Shown in pieces: positions 1-13,644 of a stretch of DNA of 64,000 bases (position 1 is its first letter; each line of letters starts with the position of its first letter). Both the position numbers and the translations under genes were made by a program. Under the pieces are notes generated by a model that worked only from the letters and a program-made list of their open reading frames with translations, made no database searches and was not told the DNA's origin. Source of the stretch: Penelope pileata (taxonomy: Eukaryota > Chordata > Aves > Galliformes > Cracidae); NCBI GenBank assembly GCA_013396635.1, contig WBMW01005037.1, positions 397,502-461,501 of the forward strand. The letters run 5' to 3'.

Positions 1-2859
1 GAGAAAGACCAATGCAGGGAAGAGGAGCATGCTTTCATTCAGTAGCACAATGTCTGGGAGGATTCTGAACAGTCAGGTATGGCTCAGGTTCTGTTTATTC
101 TTGAATAGAAATTTTATGTTTCCATAAATTTTCTTTGTGTTTTCATAAGCCTAAATTCTTTCAAATTAGTATTGTGGGCAGAATTTGGCCCATAAGGTTT
201 TTATTTTATTTCATTTTATTTAAAATCTTTTTCACAGAATTGTTCACAGAATTACTACAACCTTCCTCATGCTGATCTAGCTCCTTCAGACACTGGATTC
301 TCTGGCCATAAGCCAGTGCATATTTTGGCAACTGTCCCACATTTATTTATTTATGTATTTTTAAGAGCAAGAGCTGTTCCTATCATCTTTTTACTTAATT
401 AGCACTGCAACAACTTTTAAGCTACATGTGACAGTGCACTGCTTCAGTAAAACTTAAATTGTGAAGGTGCAGCAACCAAACTGTGGAAAAATATTGGGAG
501 GGGAAAATAAATCTACTTTAAGTGTCAGATATAAAGAGGTTAATGTGACCTTGTAGCCAGTTTCAAAAAATTCCAGTTCCAAATCTACTCTTATTACCCT
601 TAATACGATTGCTACATAAGAAATGCAAATTTTGTCAGTGTAAGCAAATACTTGTAGTTGTGGGTGAAATGAAGCAGCCATTAGAACCAGAAAACTTTTA
701 AAAATAAATGAACAAAAATTACCTCATTACCCCAAAAAATCAGCTGTGGTGGGAAGCACCTGGATTACAAGTCTCCAACATGAATTTTTTGTTACAATTA
801 TTTAACCAGAGCTGGTTAAGCATCTGGGCAGCATTTACTGTGTGTATATAATCAAAGTGACGAACCAGAGTTCTGTTAGGTTGTGGGAAGTTCTGACTAA
901 TCCAGCAGGTTTTGTTTGTTTGTTTGATTGTTTAGCTTTAATGTTCATTTGCTGAAGCTCAGAAGCAAGAATGTATATTACAACTCTCCCTTGAGATGGA
1001 CAGAATTGATGCTTCAGTCTGATGCCAGTGGAGACTTCAGCAGTATGCACAACTTTCATTTCATCGATGCCATTCTGAGGGCATGTGAACCTGTATGAAG
1101 CTTTCTCCATGCTCTCCTCCTGAGATTTGCAGTAAAGGATCATCTTTGTCACCTAGCCTGGCAGGGGAAGGATCACTATTGAAGAAAAAATCAAAGGCAG
1201 ATCCAAACTTCGGCAACACGATTTCAGGAAACATTTTTCTACCTGATTTTAAAAAGTACGATAGAAACATACTGTTTCATTTACTGCTTGCTGTGTGTCT
1301 GAAGAATCCATCTAGTTTTATGTGGGCAATGGTAACTGGACAAGGTGATGAGTTAGAGATTGCCTATACATGAGTTCTCAATAAGAATAAACAGATGCAA
1401 AATGTTTCTCTTGTTAATGTATGCAAGCCTGAATCATCATATTGTAACTTTGTGGCAGATGTTTAAATAACAGTATCTATGCAGAATAAATATGAATGGC
1501 TAATATAAACATTACTATAAACTATAGCAAGTTAAGAGTATACATTGAGTATTCAATAGATTACTGAATTTATGCACAAATTATTCCCGCACTACGAAGC
1601 TCCATTCAAAAACAATTACAATGATTATTTAGTGATGCACTGTAGTTGATGAGCAGAACTACAGTAGTACAGAATTACAGCAGTAATTCATCCCAAAGAA
1701 TTTCCTAGAGATCAGATGGTAGGACTGTGGAACTTCAAATGAAACTTCACATGAAAAAATTGTACTGTACCAGACCATATGCTACTCAAAGCCCTTACGT
1801 ACGTTTTCGTCCATAGTACATACACTCATCTTTGCTAGTGCTTTAAATCACATTTGTATCTCTTCACTGAAACATCATCACTGAACAACTTGGAAAGTTG
1901 GCAATAAGATAATATTGACTCCTGGACATTTTTCAATGTAAATGATTTCTTCAGAAATGTTATGGGCTTTTTTTTTTTTTTTTTTTTTTTTTGAGAGGAA
2001 GATGCACGAGTAAGATAAAAAAAGAAAAAGAATACCTTTTGCAAATCCTGTTCAGTAATATAATTTACAAGGAGAGAGAGAGGAAATCCCTTACTTGTGA
2101 TATTATAGATTTTTTTTTTTTTGACTGAACTTCATGCAGACTTTCCCCAGGGTGCATAAGTTAAACTGTAAGCAGATGGCATTAAATTATATTTTATCAG
2201 AAGACAGAAACTAAACAAAAACTGCAAAATGAGAAGAACTTAATGGTAAAAATGGTTATATAGACTTAAAACAGTGGTAATAGACTTTGTTTGAAAAAAG
2301 AAAGGGAGGTTTTTGCCAAAATATATGATATATTTTATATATATGTGGATATATTTCATAAATAAATTATTATAGTTATAAAAGTAAATATATCTGTCAG
2401 TTATTGCATTTGTATTAGTGTCTTACTTGCTGTACAAATGACTTTGTACATTTATAGAAAAATTGATTATTTATTGTATATGGAAACACTTCACATATAA
2501 TTTTCCCATATTTTTTAAAGGATTTTTAAAAATTTTATTAATCAAGCTTTGTTATGAACAATGCTCATTAATAACATTTATAACCACTAACTGGATTTTT
2601 TTTTTGTCCCCTGAATGCATACACCTAGGTTGTACAAAAACTTCTTGCCTTCTTTGAGAGATTAATAGTTCTCATAAAAGTTTGATAATTAAGTATGGAA
2701 ACATAATAAAAATTCTGTGGTCATAATTATGCATAAGAAGTTAAATTTCAATTTTGTGTCCCCTTTACTGTAAATCTACCCCCTACCTGGACTTATTTGG
2801 ATATAGAGAAATTGTTTCTTTTTGTAATGATAACTGATGCTAACAATGCTAACCAGACT
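1..2859. other. AT-rich non-coding stretch, no gene seen
   Basis: I see no coding frame longer than chance and no recognisable interspersed repeat. The stretch holds a (GTTT)n run at 909-925, a T25 run at 1968-1992, a GA-rich patch near 2071-2084, and a TA-rich patch near 2320-2400. The open frame at 1095-1373 shows no protein-like pattern and I treat it as chance. Confidence 0.6.
1968..1992. repeat. T25 homopolymer
   Basis: An uninterrupted run of 25 T. Read on the minus strand it is a poly-A run, but no retroposed gene body or element end is recognisable on either side, so I call it a simple repeat. Confidence 0.9.
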
Positions 2860-2990
2860 TTCAGGGTCAGGCTGGAATGGGCTCTGAGCACCCTGATCTA
2901 GCTGTACATGTCCCTGTTCATTGCAGGGGAGTTGGACTAAAATACCTTTAAAGGTCCCTTCCAGCGCTAATGATTCAATGATTCTATGAC
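2860..2990 (+). mobile_element. CR1 LINE, 3' tail fragment
   Basis: About 130 bases match the last part of a bird CR1 LINE in forward orientation. The segment runs from a 'gtcaggctggaatgggctct' block through 'aggtcccttccagc' and ends in the typical tail 'atgattctatga'. CR1 copies are usually severely truncated at the 5' end and lack clear target-site duplications, and this copy shows only the 3' untranslated end. It is diverged (for example 'ctaaaatacc' where young copies read 'ctaggtgatc'), so it is not recent. No coding part remains. Confidence 0.9.
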
Positions 2991-5900
2991 TTCAGCTTCA
3001 GCCATTAGTTTTTTTTTTCTGCTGAATTTTTTTCTCTCAATCAAATCCCATGCTGATTCAATTTAAATATGGATTCACACCTTCCTTAGTCCCACATGCT
3101 TTTACTCTATTTTAAACTTTCACAGAAAAAGAAATCTTTTTTTTTTTTTTTTTGCCTTTGGCAAGCAGGTAAATGTATTAGCCCTTGAGTATTAGGCTAC
3201 AGGTGTTATTGTTTTTTTGTTTGTTTTCCCAAGAAAGAATAATCCATCATTTTTATATGTGAAAATTGCTTTCAAATCATTTTTGGGGCTCTGAACAGCA
3301 GCTGAAAACATTGTGCCAACATATCTCTAGCAGTTCTTGTGAAAATCTATCTATCCTTATTAAAGCAAAAGAAAAACCATGAGAAATAACTGTTATATCA
3401 AAACAAGAAGAGACAAAATTCAAAGTTTACTCTAGTTACATCCAAATGATTCTATAAGATGCAGCAAATACTCAAACACTCTATGTTCTGGAGTGGAACT
3501 ACCATTAGTCTGTCTGAAAATAGTTAATAGTCAAAAGATTATTACCTTATTTTCCATATGTTTGTGGAAAGTTTCATCACAAATATTATTCATGTCTCAT
3601 GCACTCTGTCTACTGATTTACATATGTAACAATGGTATATATGTCAGGCCAATTTGCAATGCAGTTCTTTAAAAATTACACACAAAATTAATATACAACT
3701 GATGAGCGTTTTAAGTAAGAAAATTCCTATAATGTGATAAATCATAAAATGATTATTTGCGGAAGTTAGAAATAAATGTCTTTTCACGTGTAACACTAGC
3801 ATAGTTAGGTGTACTACAGAACTATTCTGGGATATTGTTTTGAGGACGCTACTGTATAGTTCTGTAACAAGTTCCAGTTCTTACTCTATTCTGTGTACAA
3901 CCATTTACATTCAACTCTGTTCTAATTCTGTCAGTGTCATTGTTCTCATTCTAGTTCTCATTAATAAAAGTGCAACTTTCAGCTGTTAACAGCAATGAGA
4001 ACAATAAATGATCAGAGGTCTAGAAAACAATGTAGAAGGGAGGTTTGGATTAACTTCCTTTTTTTGCAAGTTTTTCCTACAAAAGAGAAGGAAGAGGGTT
4101 TGTGTGTGTGCACACAGCCAGAACATGCAAAGGTCTGTGGCAGAGAGGAAAGCAGCATGTTATTCCCTATGTCCCCACAGCAGAAAGAACAAATATGAGG
4201 CTTAGATTACAGCAAAGCTCGTTCTAGTTAAACATCAGTAAGGATGGTTAAGGGCTATGGAGACAATGGTCTCCATTACCACTTTCACTTCTTACTCCTT
4301 GGCTGTTCCCTGTGAAAGGCAGACTTTGGTGTCCAAGTCAGAGAGGGGTCAAAGCTGTGAGTCTGCTGCTTTCCTGCAGTTAGGGAACTATTCCCTGAGC
4401 AGAGTTCATGTTTCCTATATGTCAGAATAAATGGCTTCTTGGTTGCTGTGCTGGCTTTTGAGGATATTATTATTTTGCTTTTAATCTTCCCAAAGATTAT
4501 ACAATGGTTGTAAAATCTGTGAGCCAAGCTCTTCAGTAGATCCTTCTTCTATTAAGTCAATACAGAGATGACAACACGTGCAGGAGGAAAGGAAATGGAG
4601 TTTTAATTGACTTCACCAGAAAAGATACTTACTTTCTATAAATAAATCTAGACAAATTAAAATAGATCCTTGATATATTATTTTCCCTTAATAAAGGTTG
4701 TTTGTAACCCGCTGAAGCCTATCAGATACATGGGTGGGAGAAGATGGTACATTTTTAAGGTTATTTTATCATGCAGGCAGAAGTAATTCTCTCTTAGCTA
4801 GATTGTGACAAATCATTCCTCATCTGCTTTATGAATGTGCTAAAAGGAATTTAGTACATCCTCCAACTATTCATTAAATACAGCAGAACTGATTTTTTTT
4901 TCCTGTAATAAAAACCACAACTGTTGGTATGATGTGCCAGCAAAGACTGAATGAAATGCTTTTGATGACTTTATAACCCTGAAGTTTGACGTCTAAACCA
5001 TCCTGCACAAAATACAGCTGAGTAAAAAGAGTCGGTAAGAACTTCCTTTGCTACAAGTAGAGAATGAAAATATGTTACATACACTGTAATATTCTCTTTG
5101 TAATAACCAAAAGAAATAGTGACCACAGTTCTGGGATACATTCTTACCAGATCCACCCAGAATACTTCTAGACATGCAGCACTCAACATCTAGCAACAGT
5201 TACACATGTGCAAGATGTTGCTGTTAGGAGTTGGTTTTCAGAACAGCTAAGCAAAAATAACATTGATCTGAAAAACTGCAGAGGCCAACCATGAAAATTT
5301 GGCTCAAGGCAATTTCAGATGACAAAACCGCATCTTATAAAAGTAAAATGCGGGCTAACAAGTAAGACTGAAAAATGTAACTAAGTTATTGTTAGGAATG
5401 GAACAGATTCCAACCGTATGAACATTAAATCTTTAAATCCTCAACTTGACATCAAAATTATGAACAGATGAGATTGGAAACAATCTCTGTTTTCACTACT
5501 AAAGTTTTGCAAAGGAAAAGATACAAACAGGAGAGTTTTGTAATACGAAGAAATGTCAGGATTGAGAGACTTAAAATATATTAAGCAAGTTAAACAAAAC
5601 ATACTGAGCTTTCTGTTCACCATAGGGTGATATTTTGCTACACTTCATTTTAAAAGTATCATAACTTCCAAGATTTTCAGTAAGTGTTTTGGAAGGCAGG
5701 AGTGCCTTGCTTTGTACTTGTTATCTCTGTAGCTAAGTGACCCATGCTGATAGCTAGTAGCATAACTGAGCTTCAAAAAGGTTTTGGAATGAGGTTCAAG
5801 TCCTGCCATAAGAAGTAACTCACTGAATTCTTGGACTCCTACAGAGATTTAGCCTAAAATCACACTACTATCCACATATTGTATGCAATTACGCATGTAG

Positions 5901-8589
5901 GTTATGCAATTAGGTTAATATATAAGCCCATCCAAAAACTTCTTCTGCATCTTTGTATTTATTTATTTTAGATATCTAAGCTTTTCAGCCACGTGCTATG
6001 ATTCAATCATCAGTAAATGGATACTTTGACCCAAACTCTCTGCAGATGTCTCTATCAGCATAAATGGAATTTTATTGAGTTGCAAGAGCTGAAGTTCTGG
6101 CCCCTTAACAATAAGTTGATTACAAGTCTTTGATACTCAAACACAATTTTTCCTATGAATATTTGAAAATTCTATACTATAGTAAGTATATCGTAGACTG
6201 GAATTCTCTACAGAGGACAGATTTTCACAGGTTATGTTATGCTTTAAAATGCACACAGATGACAAGTGGCACTTAAAAAAAGTATGGCAAAAGTAGACGA
6301 TGAATCATCTTTGGAGTCAGCTTGGTGTCTAAATTCCTGAGATGCAGATTTTTACAGATCTTTAACCATCACACCATCTTTCTTTCTGCTCAGTAAAGAC
6401 AATAAACATTCCATTATTGTCTGTATATGTCATCCACTAACCCTGGCCATTAGTGCTCTGTACTGCTCTATTCCAGAGATCTGTATGGTCAAAATTGCCT
6501 GAAAGCAACTGTGAAAGTAAAATAATTAGGTACATACACATTTTGTGTCTGAATGTGTTCACAGACTCAGATACTTGAAGAGTCAGTCACAGTATTTCAT
6601 CCAGAAACATAAAAATTGATGAGGAAGTCACAAGCAATGAAGTGTGAACTTAAAGGCGAACTTTTGGTACAACAGCCTTGGAAAAAGCCTACCAAAAGGG
6701 GAGGAGGATACATCTGCATACTTCTGATCTATCTGGCTATTGAACTCAACAGCTACTTGGCACCTACCAATCTAGCTGAGATGAGTTACTGGGGATTTCT
6801 CTAGATGGGCTTGAGATTTATGCTGTGGGAATTTGGCACACAGGAGCAAGCTATCAGAAGCAAACATGAGTTCAGGGGGCAGCAACAGCCGCATGTACTA
6901 ACTCACAACAAAAATGAATACACAAGCTGAGCCTGCGGCAACTGAGCAGCTGGCACGCTATGCCAGCACTCCAAGAGATAGGCAGCTCTCAAAGGAGGGA
7001 TAGATTTGATAGCTGGGAGAAGAACCCTCTTCATCTTCCCAATATGAATTGGCAGTTACCATCTCCAGGCATCAAATACTCTTTCTACAGAGATCTTGTG
7101 GTTGTATCTATTCTGGCAAAGCTCCCTGAGGAAGACAAAGGATGTACATACAAGAGGAATTTTTCCTGAAAGCGTAGCTACACAATTTCTTCAAACAATA
7201 TTAGCAGAATAAGCAAAAAGCTTACCTTTTTTCCCCCCTTAATTTTAGTTTTGTCTAGAGCAGAGTTTTTGCCAACATAGTCATATCAGCATGGGGATAT
7301 GCTAGCTAGTGAAGATCTGGCCTAAATGGGAGCAGCACTTTATACATTGACTAAATACAAAGTACATGACAGCCAAATGGCATGAGAACAATAGCGATAA
7401 TGGCATTTAGCTAGCGTGATCCCATTATCCTGCTTGTTAAAGTACATTAAAGGAGATGCTACTCCCTTGTCCATTGGAATCTTGTCCATTTGGAATTAGT
7501 TTTTCCTGTGCAAAAGCACAAGGGCATGCAGAGAAAGACAAACATCTAATTCATTAACCCATTTATAAGAGAAAAGAGCTTGTGTTGATAAAGGAAACCC
7601 AATTTGTGAAGATGCCTCTAAAATGGATGCAAGATCTATTTAAGAATTTAATCCCAAGTCATGCAAAAGGACATTTTTTTTTTCTGCATTAGATCACAGT
7701 TCACCATAGCTGCAACAGGGTTCCCCTTCAAAGATGAAATTTCTATTTGCTCTGAACTGTAATAAATAATAGTTTATGCATGATGGGTGGCTCAAATTTA
7801 TAGTGTCCTACACTGGATTTTGTAGTTAGAGAATCAGCACTGGCAAGTAGATGATTAGCAATTAGCTCATCTAAATTAGCAATTTAGATGAGCTAACAAA
7901 CATAACTTCACATATAGAGTAGGCATATTAAACTGTTTGAGGTTCCCTTCAGCCAAAATTGTAAGTGTGAATTCAAAAAGTTTTGGGCTACTAATAAAGA
8001 CAAGGTTAATGAAGATGGAGCTCTGAAGAAAACAACAATTCAGTCCTCAGCCAACATTCTCCAAGTAGATCAAGTGAACTACATAACCAGTGTAAAGAAG
8101 GTGTTGAAATCAAAGCCCAGGTGCTCGTTTAGAAGATTCTTGGAATTGTGCATGTTTTCATTCAATTCTGATCCATTAAGACGCAGTTCCCCAAAGAGAT
8201 GTTTCTTTAATCTTTACTTTGTTTCCTTATATCACAAAAGAGAATTCTGTTAGTTTCACAAGAATGAAGCCAGTTTACAGCTCTTCCTGGTGCCAGTTTG
8301 GACAGTTGTGGGTCAGCTAAGGGTCACGTTTTTAAGACACTACAATTAAGTACCAGATTGAATCTAAGCCTTTGAATTCTTGAATGTAAAACCTTTCTTT
8401 ATACGAATCTGATCATGAATTAAAACATTCAGAACACTTGTGCCAGACCCTGAGGTTTGCCTTTGATTAACATTCTTTAAGCAGAGTTCCAAAGAGACTG
8501 GATAATTTAGCTCTGTATTTGGAGGAGCACAGAAGAAAAAAAAAAAAAAAAAGCTTGAGGAGAGAAAATTTTCATTAGAGTTCAATAAC
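2991..8589. other. AT-rich non-coding stretch with one strong hairpin
   Basis: No gene or further CR1 was found. A T17 run sits at 3137-3153 and an A-run near 8537-8553. The notable item is the inverted repeat at 7862-7896, listed separately. A patch at 3861-3985 ending in an AATAAA-containing segment has a weak LTR flavour, but I could not support it. The frames at 3995-4205 and 6960-7169 look like chance. Confidence 0.55.
7862..7896. repeat. Near-perfect inverted repeat (16-bp stem, 3-base loop)
   Basis: Positions 7862-7877 are the exact reverse complement of 7881-7896, leaving only a 3-base AGC loop. The left arm begins TTAGCTCATC and the right arm ends GATGAGCTAA. The stem has no mismatch. 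A partial direct repeat of the loop region (TTAGCAATT) lies just to the left, near 7855. It could be a cruciform-prone site, the end of an unknown small element, or a small inverted duplication made by template switching during repair. It is short for a microRNA precursor. Confidence 0.85.
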
Positions 8590-8675
8590 CACAGAACCAC
8601 AATTCTGATTCTGCTATCTCATTGTGAGATCTTAGGCAAATTACTTAGGCTCTCATTGTGTACACTGACACAAGA
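8590..8675 (+). mobile_element. MIR SINE relic
   Basis: The core at 8621-8654 reads like the conserved part of the MIR SINE: 'gtgagatcttaggcaaat' followed by 'tacttaggctctc', where the family has gtgtgaccttgggcaagt then cacttaacctct. The preceding 'ctgattctgctatctc' fits the family's 'tctgccactta' block. MIR is an ancient tRNA-derived SINE shared by amniotes and rare in bird genomes, so a copy here would be very old. It was identified by eye from the consensus pattern; divergence is high and the ends are uncertain. Confidence 0.55.
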
Positions 8676-10165
8676 GCAAGACCAAATACAAGGTCCATAT
8701 TAAGACTCCTAGAGGCCTTAGCCATGTTTCTTTCCAAAAAGCAATTTTAGTCATAAATGCTCTGGTCATGCCAGAACATGTGAAGGATCAGTGTCTTTCA
8801 GTGGAGCTGTCAGTGTTCTTCCTCAGACAGTTTCAAGGAACTGGTCACCCACTGCCTAGCAAAAAAATTTTTGTAAAACACTGCCACACTGCACCTGGTG
8901 TAGCATGCACAATAGATGAGCATTTTGTTCTGGTGGTCATTCAGAGCAGAACTGAGACATACAAAACACTTGAATAATTGTTTCCTTTCATTTGGGTTGG
9001 CTGTATGTCGAGGCCCATATTGTTTGTTCTGAAACAATCTTTTATTGCTGTGGCTGGTTGGTTCCAGGCCCCCTGGAGCCCTCTCCCTTGAACCCCCTCA
9101 CTGACCACTTGCAACCAAAAGGGTTAAAAACATGTTAAAACGAAAGCTGATATGTCATTACTGTTAGGTAATATTAAGCAGCATTAGTAGAAGCCTAAAG
9201 ACAATTTGATTATTAGCCCACTGGGAATGTACATTTCATGCAAGAATCTCAGGGATTCTCAAGAATTCTCAAGAAAGTAAACTACTGTACATAGGGTTAC
9301 TATGTCAATGTGCTTAGGAATGTCTCAATACTTCAATGTCTTGTTACTAGCACCACTAATAAGAACACACACATCCAACCCAAGCTACAATATATGCAGC
9401 ACTACCTATAACTTTTTTCAAAAGGCACTGCCTGTTTCCAAACTGCTTCTGCCTTGCCTGCCTCTCTGCAAAGAAAAAAATTTCAAAATAAACACCATCT
9501 AATGGAAGAAATTTAAGTTTCAGTCTCCCCTTTCCTAATTTTCAAGACATACTACTAAAGAACATCATGGCGTTGCTATGGTACTTGAAACAGAGAGGCC
9601 TCCAGCATCTGTTATCTCTGCTGCAGGAAGAGTACGTTCAGCACAGTCTTTCAGGAGCTTCATTGGATAACAGCTGCCAGCATTTTTGATAAGTGTGTTG
9701 TTCTCACCTGGGCTGAATAAGGCATGATTTTTTTTTTTTTTAAATCATATTTTTAATATTGCTTTTATAGAGGGGTTGTCTGACAGTGTGAATTGAAACA
9801 TCAGCAGTCCAGAAAATTCCTGAGTTAGTCAAGTTTTCTTTTTCAAGCTTTCTTCTGCCTCTGCAGAAAACAGTTTCCTGTTATCTACAATTAAGTTATA
9901 TCATAGCCTGTCCAACCCTTAAGGCTTTGCTCATTCATTTTTGTGGCACACCTTATCCTCAAAGTACTCAGTGCTGGTCATAAAATCCATTGGAAACAAT
10001 GGCACTACTCCAGGACTTAATGTTAAAAACCTTTCCTAGTAGACCAAAATACACAGAGGAAAGTAGAAATGGCTGTTTACTTTTGGAATGTTGCCAGAGA
10101 AGAATGTATTTAGCTTCCTTAAGGACTACAGAAATTCTACCACACAGGCCAGAAGAACACTGTTA
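8676..10165. other. Non-coding stretch, nothing recognised
   Basis: No gene seen. 9045-9130 is locally GC-rich and C-rich and stands out from its surroundings, but I recognise no element. 9250-9275 has a short duplicated 'attctcaaga' unit. T12 lies near 9729-9741. Confidence 0.5.
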
Positions 10166-10169
10166 TCTC

Positions 10170-10305
10170 ATTTTCACATGCCTTAATTTATCCACAGCTC
10201 TCAAAGCAACATGCAGAAAACAGTATCATCATTTCTGTTTCACCAACAACAAACTGAGGCTGTGAAATGGGCAATGCCTTTCCAAGTTCACCATCTGGAA
10301 ACAAT
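10170..10305 (-). mobile_element. MIR SINE relic
   Basis: In reverse orientation this matches the MIR SINE core. 'tgttatctcatttt' is followed by a decayed counterpart of the family's cacaacaacc block. Then come 'catcatttctgtttcacc', 'aaactgaggctgtgaaat' and 'ccaagttcacc', corresponding to ccccattttacagatgagg, aaactgaggcacagaga and ccaaggtcaca. The order and spacing of these blocks agree with the family, which makes chance unlikely, though identity is low. Chance frames at 9990-10516 overlap it and have no coding signal. Confidence 0.55.
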
Positions 10306-13300
10306 ACCCTGCAACCATAAAACTCTGTTCATCTCTCCATCTGTGGGGCTCTCTCAGCATTTTAGGGATCTATCTTTTAAATATGTGATATTTCACAAAA
10401 TTCAAGTTCATTTTGCAAATGCTTCTGTATTTATATGGAATTTCTTGAACACAGAAGAGGGCATACTTCATGAAGAAAGAGGAAACATAGGCAAATCAGT
10501 AATCTGTTTTGGATAGAAGCCTTAGGAAGAACATTTAATAGCAAGTAGAAGCAGAGCTCTCTTTCACATTAATATTTCAAAAGATGTTGAGGCCAGTAAC
10601 CAAGACTTAATTATACTATCCCACTAAAACTCTTGCAGTAGTATAAAGTCCTGATAAGAGTAGTTTGGTAAGTTGTATAAAATTAGAAGTAATTTTATAG
10701 TCAATAGCAGTGCTTGTGTCATCAATATCTTGTATTGGTAAAAATGTTTCCTTGTTAGTTTTGTACTAACTTGAGTGTAAGGTTTATTTGTAATTTTTAC
10801 CAAAATGGAACAAGAATGCACTTGGGTAAACAAGGTGAAAATGTAAGGTGTGTTTTAAGTTGAGAATCAGTTCCTCTCAAACTACTTCCAAAAACCAAGC
10901 AGAAATTCTCAAGGTACCAATGTAAGTTTGACCATTATTTTGTTGAAGTGAGTAGTAAACAACCTTACTCTCACATCTTTCTTCCCCACGTGATCTCCAT
11001 GGAATAATATTTTCAAATGCAGGAAATATCAACCAATATTTAACATAAATGGTTCCCTAAATCTTCAATTTCCAAGGCCAGATACAGACCCTTCCAGTGT
11101 TTTCACTGAACATAGTAAGATTTGGATAACATTAATAAGCTAATTTCCTGGGCAATTGTTACTGGAACAGGGCACCTGTTATTACAGGGACTCTTGATAA
11201 AATGAACATGTATCTTTCGTTCAAGAGGAGTCAATTGACCATTTTGGAAGATTTCTTTCAAAATAATTGAAATTGCTTATGACCCTTAGAAACTAAGTAC
11301 CAAAATTTATGTTCAGGTTCAGTTCAGACTTGGGAATTATTAGCTAAAATAGGAATACAAAGACAATCAGGATTAAAAAAAAAAAAAAAAGTAAAAATCC
11401 ACAACTTGTCAAGATCTGGAAACCATGCATTTCTCAAAACTAGATCAAAGCTCAAATTCTTCAATTTTCTCCTCTTTGTCCATCCAGGAAGCTAGGAGAA
11501 TACAAAATTTGTTTTTATGTAATATTTTTAGTCACAAAGTTTTTTAGGAATGTGAAAGGAAATCAGCATTGCTATTCCACTTCTACATAACAAGATTGTG
11601 ATGGCTTAGTTAACAACATGGAGACCTGAAAGGGGAAAAGGGCAACAAAGAATCATAACTGTTCCCATTAAACATCATTCTGTATGTAATTATGCTTCCA
11701 AGAGCCTCCACTCAGAATGTTCCCAACACAAATGTATCGTGAGAAAATCTTTGGAGTTTACTATCTAATAAACAACACAGACTAACAGGAAAGATATGTA
11801 GAAGCACATTAGACGGATGTGTTTAACCTACAGCACAGACTAGTGGAAACAAAACAAATAAAACCAAAACTAAAATTGTATTTGGATCCTGTAACCTACA
11901 GGTGACATTATCTTGTCTTTCAGGCAACCAACCTTTGTTTGTACTTGCAAAAACCTCTCCCAAAAGTTTTGCTTTCTTCAGGCTCATTGCCAGTAGACAG
12001 GTAGTGTACCAGCCTCATGATGGCCCCACTGTGCTCGTAAGATGGGCTAACAAGCAGGAGCCATAACTGAGGAAGGTGTATGCTTATTGTGCTCAGACTT
12101 TCAGTAACTTCTAGTTTTAGTTGATTGTCCCTTCTAGTTTGGGGGAAGAATAAGAAATTCTCTACCTTTTCTAGTACATGGAGATGAATAACTGGCGCTT
12201 AATTGCATTGTTCAGCTGTCCTTTTGCTAAGGTTTAGCTACTGGCAGTACCACAAAACATAGTGCTAATTTTATGGACAGCATCAAATCCCCAAACCACA
12301 GATGATCATAGGAAATACTACAGTCTACAGCAGTATTTTCTTTAACATAACAATGTAGCTAGTCCACTCCAAAGTTTAATGCTACCAGTCCTTCCTCCAC
12401 CAGTGTTCTGGTTTTGTTTTGAAGAAAACAAAAAACCTCTCAGGAAATAGCAACTTCATCTGTTCTTCTGAGCAACTGTCTAGTTTTGGCCTTTCTTTAA
12501 CTGTGAAGATGAGAGATGGATTAGAAAAATGGGAAAGTAATCCTTCAGAGAAAGGACACAACAAGAGCAATTCTGCTTTCCTCTGTAAGGAGCAGCAGAC
12601 TTTTGTCCAGATGTAAACATTTGTTACCATGACAGACAAAAGCACTAGTTCATGGCAGATTGTATTCATGGGCATACCAGTAAAGACATCTGGAATAGAA
12701 TAGTTTAGAAATTACGATTTTGAGCCACAGTGTAAGATTTTTATTGAGTCCTATTATTACTTACAAGAAGACACCAAGTGCCCTGCATTGAACCATAACT
12801 TATCAAAGTCCAAGAATGATTTAAAGGCTTAGAGAAAAAACAGGAAAAAAAAAGATTAAGATTATAATATTGTGAATTTTTAGATTTTAGTAGTTACGAG
12901 AGTTTTTTTCCCAGTTATTTCCTTTTTCTCTGCTACAATCTCAATAAGCCTCCCCACATACCTGCCTACATGTGCGTTCCATATGTGTTTTCTTGTCTTC
13001 TCAACTGTGATTACTGCAGTATTTTTTCTCTTTCTGTCATTCTTTCAAATACAGAGCTATAGGATTACACACTGCTGCACTTTTAATTAAGATGGAGGTA
13101 CTGATTTGATTGACAGCATAATGACAAGGAAACATTTATCAGAAGCCAAGATTAGGATTTTGACTTTTTGTACCAAAGCTGGGAAATAGATATTTGATAC
13201 TGATCCACCTGGTGTCAGTATGTGGTACTGATCTATCATACCATTCATTACTTCCCATATATAGCTCTCAGTCCCTAGATGCTATCCATATTTAAGCAAT

Positions 13301-13644
13301 TAGTATTGCGCAGGGTGATTTCTGCCTGATCACTTGTTCCCATATGGTGTCCATTAAGCCAAAAACCCTTAGTGGCATCAGACAATTCACTTGGCATAAA
13401 GCAAAAATTGAGGAGCTGTTAGCACACACCCAATTTTGATGTGTCCAGCATGAAAGCCTGCTTAGGAGGCATCCTTTGCTCACTACTTCTCTCTCTTTCC
13501 AGACTGGCTGTCTTTTTGTATGACACAGTTTAGAGTTGTCCTTACACAACCATTTGTGGGACCACACTGTGAACAAGATCAGTAGAAGGAAAATCTTTCT
13601 AAAGACACTTTGTCATGCAAAAAGTTACAATTATGAATAATATA
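10306..13644. other. AT-rich non-coding stretch, nothing recognised
   Basis: I see no gene, element or RNA. A16 sits at about 11375-11390. The frames on both strands at 12382-12675 overlap each other and neither shows conserved-looking residues. Confidence 0.5.

Noticed and set aside
3861..3985. LTR-like patch (TGTAACAAG start, AATAAA-containing end)
   Set aside because: No matching second LTR, primer-binding site or internal viral sequence seen; too short and weak to call.
9045..9130. GC-rich patch with repeated C blocks
   Set aside because: Stands out by composition only; no element, CpG island or gene signature.
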